Below, piece by piece: positions 60,597 to 64,000 of a DNA stretch of 64,000 nt; position 1 is the stretch's first letter; every line of letters starts with the position of its first letter. The position numbers were made by a program, and so were the translations under genes. The stretch covers positions 62,001 to 126,000 of the forward strand of contig NZ_BBJX01000013.1 in assembly GCF_000739995.1 (NCBI RefSeq). Reading direction: 5' to 3'. Source of the DNA: Comamonas granuli NBRC 101663. GTDB taxonomy: Bacteria; Pseudomonadota; Gammaproteobacteria; Burkholderiales; Burkholderiaceae_C. The notes under the pieces are model-generated. The model saw only the letters and a list, made by a program, of their open reading frames with translations. It made no database searches and was not told where the DNA came from.

Positions 60597-61877
60597 TTAT
60601 AGCAAGGCTTCAACCATGTCCGGCGCAAACACCGGAATTTTCTTGCGCTGTGCAACTTCCTGTCGCTCTGCGAAGGAGTCGTCAATGAAGATGGCGTCCT
60701 GGCAATCAATGTGATCCGACTTTTTTTCCTCGGCAGAGAGGTGGATCACCCGGTCGAACAGGGCCTGGAGCCTGTATTCGCGCAATGTGGCTTCGGGCGG
60801 CCGCTTGTGGCGGGTCAGCAGCGTGATGCGCTTGCCGTCCGAAATGGCCTTGTACAGGTAGCCAACCAATTGATGGTTCACCCGCCCCTGCACCAGCAGG
60901 CAATCGTCCAGGTCCACGAACACCTGGCTGTACTGGATGGCGATGCGATAGCGGTTGTCCAGGGCGCGATCGAGGACGATCGGGTAGGCGTTCGGGGTGA
61001 TGCTCACGTCGCCATCGAAAGCGTCAAAGGCGCTGAGCAGTGCGAAGTTCACGCCCATGCAGCGAAAGAGGCCGGATGAACCGCCCAGGCGGGCGGCGAC
61101 CTCGAGCAGGCGCGGGCGGCCTTGCGCGTCTTCGCGGGCCTGGAAGAACCAGGCCCCGCGGGGCTGGAGGGCTTGGTGGATCTGCTGTGCCCAGTGGGCA
61201 AACTCCGCCTGGAAGTCCGCACTGGGGCTGGTCCGTACGCTGATGCCATTGCTGACACGGTCGCGCCCGCGTGCGCAGTGGAAGCGCAAAGCGCCATGCC
61301 GGTCCGAGAAGCAATCGATGGTCCATTCCCGGCCTGGCAGGTACTCCTGCAGCAGCATGGCTTGGCCGGCATGGCGGGCCAGGTGGGCCTGGGCCTGGGC
61401 GGCGGAATCCGCGCGCAGGCTGTTGCGGGCGCCGTAGCCTCGGTCCGGCTTGATGAAAATGGGGTACTGCGCGCTTTCGGTGTCGGCGAAGCGTTGCGCC
61501 AGGGGGATCCGGCCGTTCAGCAACTGGTAGGTGGCCGTCTTGGAGGCGCAGGCGGCGGTGGTGTCCGGACCCGAACCAATGACCTTGCAGCCTATGCGAT
61601 CCGCTTGCTGCTGCAGGGTGTCGGCAACGGCATCCATGGCGGGATAGATGGCGTCGATGCGCTGTTCACGCACCACCCGTGCCATGGCCTCGACAAAGTC
61701 GGGCGCGTGGTGGAAAGGCAATCCATCGATGTAGCGCTCGTACACGAACCGGCCGTGGTCCTCCACGCTGGAGGCGCCCACCAACTCAAAATGCGTGGAA
61801 AAGCGCAGCGAACGGTGGATTTCCAGCCCGATTTCCGATCCGCAGGGAAAAACGAGGATGCGCTTGGCGGTAGGCAT
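60597..61877 (-). CDS. ATP-grasp ligase fused to a HAD-like phosphatase domain
   Basis: The 426-residue protein has an N-terminal pre-ATP-grasp Rossmann-like part (RILVFPCGSEIGLEIHRSL) and an ATP-grasp core (about 120-300: FIKPDRGYGARNSLRADS, MLLQEYLPGREWTIDCFSDR, LLEVAARLGGSSGLF). A C-terminal HAD-type domain (about 315-426) carries motif I FVDLDDCLLVQG, motif II LLTRHKR, a Lys, and motif IV IFIDDSFAER. ATP-grasp enzymes join a carboxylate to an amine or thiol; the HAD part could hydrolyse a phosphate. The combination is unusual. It lies 95 bp downstream of a flagellin gene, in the same direction. Confidence 0.8.
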   Translation of the reverse strand: MPTAKRILVFPCGSEIGLEIHRSLRFSTHFELVGASSVEDHGRFVYERYIDGLPFHHAPDFVEAMARVVREQRIDAIYPAMDAVADTLQQQADRIGCKVIGSGPDTTAACASKTATYQLLNGRIPLAQRFADTESAQYPIFIKPDRGYGARNSLRADSAAQAQAHLARHAGQAMLLQEYLPGREWTIDCFSDRHGALRFHCARGRDRVSNGISVRTSPSADFQAEFAHWAQQIHQALQPRGAWFFQAREDAQGRPRLLEVAARLGGSSGLFRCMGVNFALLSAFDAFDGDVSITPNAYPIVLDRALDNRYRIAIQYSQVFVDLDDCLLVQGRVNHQLVGYLYKAISDGKRITLLTRHKRPPEATLREYRLQALFDRVIHLSAEEKKSDHIDCQDAIFIDDSFAERQEVAQRKKIPVFAPDMVEALL

Positions 61878-61972
61878 GGGATGGCGTGGCTTTGTAATGC
61901 GGCTGGTAGACGGCGCATTGTGGTCCAGCCTGGCGCATGCCGCGTGCGTGCCCCCTTAATTTCCGGCGGTAC

Positions 61973-63184
61973 TCAGCGCTGCAGCAACTGCAGGACCTGC
62001 TGCGGCAACTGGTTGGCCTGGGCCACCATGGCGGTGCCGGCCTGCTGCAGGATTTGCGTGCGCGAGAGGTTGGCGGTTTCCTTGGCAAAGTCGGCGTCGA
62101 TGATGCGTCCGCGCGAGGCGGCCAGGTTCTCGACCATGATGTCGATGTTGGAGACAGAGCTTTCGAAGCGGCTCTGCAATGCCCCCAGGCTGGCGCGGGC
62201 CGAGTTGACCTGGTCGATGGCGTTGTCGATCTTGCGGAGTGCGACCCAGGCTTCGGCCTGTGTCGAGATGTTGATCGTGTCGATCCCTGTGACGGCGGGC
62301 CCCGTCGCTGCAGCAACGATGACGCTTGCGTCGGCAAATCCCGTGGTCGTGACTGCAAACCCAGAAAAGACAATGTCCGCAGATGTGATGGCGTTGCCGG
62401 ATGCGTCTACTTTCGATGACCTGAAATCCACAGAGAAGCCCTTGACGGCATCGCCCGAGAGGAAGGCCGTGATCCCGGTATCCACCGATTTGCGGTTGAT
62501 GGCCTCGATCACCTGGCCCAGGCGTTCAGAAGCGGAGTGTGCCTTGGCCAGCGTACCCAGGTCGGTGGTCACGCCATCGACTGTGATTTGCAGTGAACTC
62601 GTGGTGGCATTCAGCCCCGTGATGTTGGATGCGCCGATGCTCGTGATGCTGCTGGTACCAAAAGCGATGCTGGCCAGGCCCTTGGCCGTGGTATCGGTCA
62701 GGGCGCCGACGGTGATGGTGTCGCCGGAATTGGCGCCGATTTGGAACACGGCGCCGGAGAAGGTGCCGTCCAGAATTCTGGTGCCGTTGAAGCTCGACTG
62801 CTTGGCCACGCGGTCGATCTCGTCGCGCAACTGGTTCACCTCGGCCTGCAGGGCTTCGCGGTCGGACTTGCTGTTGGTGGCGTTGCCGGCCTGCACGGCC
62901 AGCTCGCGCATGCGCTGCAGCATGTCGCCCACCTTGCCCAGGGCGCCTTCTGCGGTCTGCGCCAGCGAAATGCCGTCGTTGGCATTGCGCGAAGCCACCG
63001 TCAGGCCCCTGACCTGGGTGTTCATGCGCTCGGAGATGGCCAGGCCGGCGGCATCGTCCTTGGCACTGTTCACGCGCAGGCCCGAGGACAGGCGCTGCAT
63101 GGAAACGGCCAGGGAGCCGGCCGAGAGGCCCAGGTTGCGCTGTGCGTTGAGGGAAGCGATATTGGTGTTGATGGTCGAGGCCAT
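61973..63184 (-). CDS. fliC: Flagellin, copy 1
   Basis: The 403-residue filament protein has the conserved N-terminal D0/D1 ([68 protein letters not shown]). The exposed middle (about 140-300) is Ser/Thr-rich and of lower GC, with many possible O-glycosylation sites. The C-terminal D0/D1 is IDMVEN-like (RGRIIDADFAKETANLSRTQILQQAGTAMVAQANQLPQQVLQLL). AAGGAG precedes ATG 63184. It is transcribed away from the second copy, and I find no clear sigma-28 box upstream. Confidence 0.96.
   Translation of the reverse strand: MASTINTNIASLNAQRNLGLSAGSLAVSMQRLSSGLRVNSAKDDAAGLAISERMNTQVRGLTVASRNANDGISLAQTAEGALGKVGDMLQRMRELAVQAGNATNSKSDREALQAEVNQLRDEIDRVAKQSSFNGTRILDGTFSGAVFQIGANSGDTITVGALTDTTAKGLASIAFGTSSITSIGASNITGLNATTSSLQITVDGVTTDLGTLAKAHSASERLGQVIEAINRKSVDTGITAFLSGDAVKGFSVDFRSSKVDASGNAITSADIVFSGFAVTTTGFADASVIVAAATGPAVTGIDTINISTQAEAWVALRKIDNAIDQVNSARASLGALQSRFESSVSNIDIMVENLAASRGRIIDADFAKETANLSRTQILQQAGTAMVAQANQLPQQVLQLLQR
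62798..63184. repeat. Inverted repeat formed by the flagellin 5' ends (partner 63614-64000)
   Basis: The first 387 bp of the two flagellin genes are nearly identical and in opposite orientation, giving a long inverted repeat around the 429-bp promoter region. The first 40-50 codons differ most; long stretches from about codon 35 onward are identical. Recombination between the arms would invert the promoter segment and swap which flagellin is driven by the sigma-28 promoter. Confidence 0.85.
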
Positions 63185-63613
63185 TGCAGAACTCCTTGAG
63201 ACAGGAAATTTCGGCATTGCTGCCGTGGCCAAGGACACCATGGACTGGCTGGTAACCCTAGCGTTGGGTGAATTCTTTCGCAGCGCGGCCTGGGGCAGCG
63301 GGGGGAAAAACGGGGGAAACCACGCCCAATAGCGCGGTTTGCAGGGGGCTGGACTGCGCCCAGAGTCCCAGGGCAGCGGCTCTGGCGCGCAGGGGCTTCC
63401 GGGAGGAGGGTTGGCGGGACGCCGAATATTTTTTGTTACGAACGCCTAAAGTTCCGCGGGGGGTTCCCGATAACCCATGCAACAAGTTCACTGAATTTGT
63501 TGACCGGCAGGCGATGGGTTTCTGTTGTGGCTGCTCCGGTCTGGGATGCTGGCGCCAGCGCCAGTGGTTTGACCGACGGCTCGGCCGGGATTCGTAATCA
63601 AGGAGTGTTTCAA
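63185..63613. other. Divergent intergenic region between two flagellin genes
   Basis: This 429-bp stretch contains no gene. It holds the sigma-28 promoter of copy 2 (63447-63473), Shine-Dalgarno AAGGAG sequences for both flagellins, and a T-tract at 63429-63434. I did not find a comparable promoter for copy 1, which may depend on another sigma factor or a weaker site. Confidence 0.8.
63447..63473 (+). promoter_or_regulatory. Sigma-28 (FliA) promoter of flagellin copy 2
   Basis: TAAAGTTC (63447-63454), an 11-nt spacer, and CCCGATAA (63466-63473) match the TAAAGTTT-N11-GCCGATAA consensus at 7 of 8 in each box. It drives the rightward flagellin gene, leaving a 5' leader of roughly 130 nt. Confidence 0.88.
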
Positions 63614-64000
63614 ATGGCCTTAAATATCAATACCAACGTGACTGCCCTCACTGCCCAGCGCAATCTGGGCCTCTCGGCCAGTTCGATGGCAGTCTCCATG
63701 CAGCGCTTGTCCTCGGGCCTGCGCGTGAACAGTGCCAAGGACGATGCCGCCGGCCTGGCCATCTCCGAGCGCATGAACACGCAGGTCAAGGGTTTGACGG
63801 TGGCTTCGCGCAATGCCAACGACGGCATTTCGCTGGCGCAGACCGCGGAAGGCGCCCTGGGTAAGGTGGGCGACATGCTGCAGCGCATGCGCGAGCTGGC
63901 CGTGCAATCGGGCAACGCCACCAACAGCAAGTCCGACCGCGAAGCCCTGCAGGCCGAGGTGAACCAGTTGCGCGACGAGATCGACCGCGTGGCCAAGCAG
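63614..64000 (+). CDS. fliC: Flagellin, copy 2 (5' part only, cut by window end)
   Basis: The first 129 residues are visible: [44 protein letters not shown], and a D1 region almost identical to copy 1 in protein and DNA. The last 90 bp (63911-64000) match copy 1 without a difference, including third codon positions, which suggests recent gene conversion. AAGGAG lies upstream of the ATG. The variable and C-terminal parts are outside the window. Confidence 0.95.
   Translation, partial: MALNINTNVTALTAQRNLGLSASSMAVSMQRLSSGLRVNSAKDDAAGLAISERMNTQVKGLTVASRNANDGISLAQTAEGALGKVGDMLQRMRELAVQSGNATNSKSDREALQAEVNQLRDEIDRVAKQ

Overview
The window is GC-rich chromosomal DNA from a Gram-negative motile bacterium, most likely a betaproteobacterium of the Comamonadaceae (Acidovorax/Comamonas/Alicycliphilus type). 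The evidence is the Omp32-like porin, the PriA/HemE/DsbD/FlhF sequence types, the order motAB-cheYZ-flhBAF-(flhG)-fliA next to flgNMA|flgBCDEFGHIJKL, and a dispersed AT-flanked palindromic repeat whose core is GCGCTT...AAGCGC. I saw no rRNA, tRNA, CRISPR array, transposase or phage gene.

Layout. 1-12.7 kb holds housekeeping and solute-handling genes: a zinc-ribbon membrane protein, a DUF3597 protein, a Leu/Ile/Val-type binding protein, a PAS-LuxR regulator, tgt, a UspA protein, outer-membrane phospholipase A, a Rep/UvrD helicase, an AEC transporter and priA. 12.7-13.3 kb is a roughly 600-bp gene-free region with a cluster of DnaA-box-like sequences between priA and hemE. 13.3-28.3 kb holds hemE, a porin, a DsbD/ScsB-type reductase, AlaX, DUF1569, creatininase-family and histidine phosphatase genes, a PLP dehydratase, two tandem PhzF genes, a fold-I aminotransferase, and an EamA-LysE exporter pair divergent from a MocR regulator. 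28.3-30.5 kb is a two-gene, lower-GC operon of secreted proteins, one with MORN repeats.

30.7-53.7 kb is flagellar. A leftward flgBCDEFGHIJKL operon ends in an HDOD gene. flgA, flgM (with a good sigma-28 promoter) and flgN run rightward. A leftward motA-motB-cheY-cheZ / flhB-flhA-flhF-flhG-like-fliA block follows, split by a strong terminator-like hairpin. The FlhG-position protein has a destroyed P-loop.

53.9-64 kb looks like a flagellin and surface-modification region. A TPR-GT41 (O-GlcNAc-transferase-like) protein is translationally coupled to a DegT aminotransferase. They converge on a leftward block that lies directly behind a flagellin gene: an ATP-grasp/HAD fusion, a TylF-like methyltransferase, a TagD-like cytidylyltransferase and a TagB/TagF-like CDP-polyol phosphotransferase. 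A second flagellin gene, divergent from the first, has a near-consensus sigma-28 promoter and is cut by the window end. The 5' ends of the two flagellin genes form a long inverted repeat.

The best candidates for something undescribed are the CDP-polyol/ATP-grasp-HAD flagellin-modification cassette, the GCGCTT/AAGCGC repeat family that sits at convergent gene ends and also inside the priA and mocR reading frames, and the DnaA-box cluster beside hemE.
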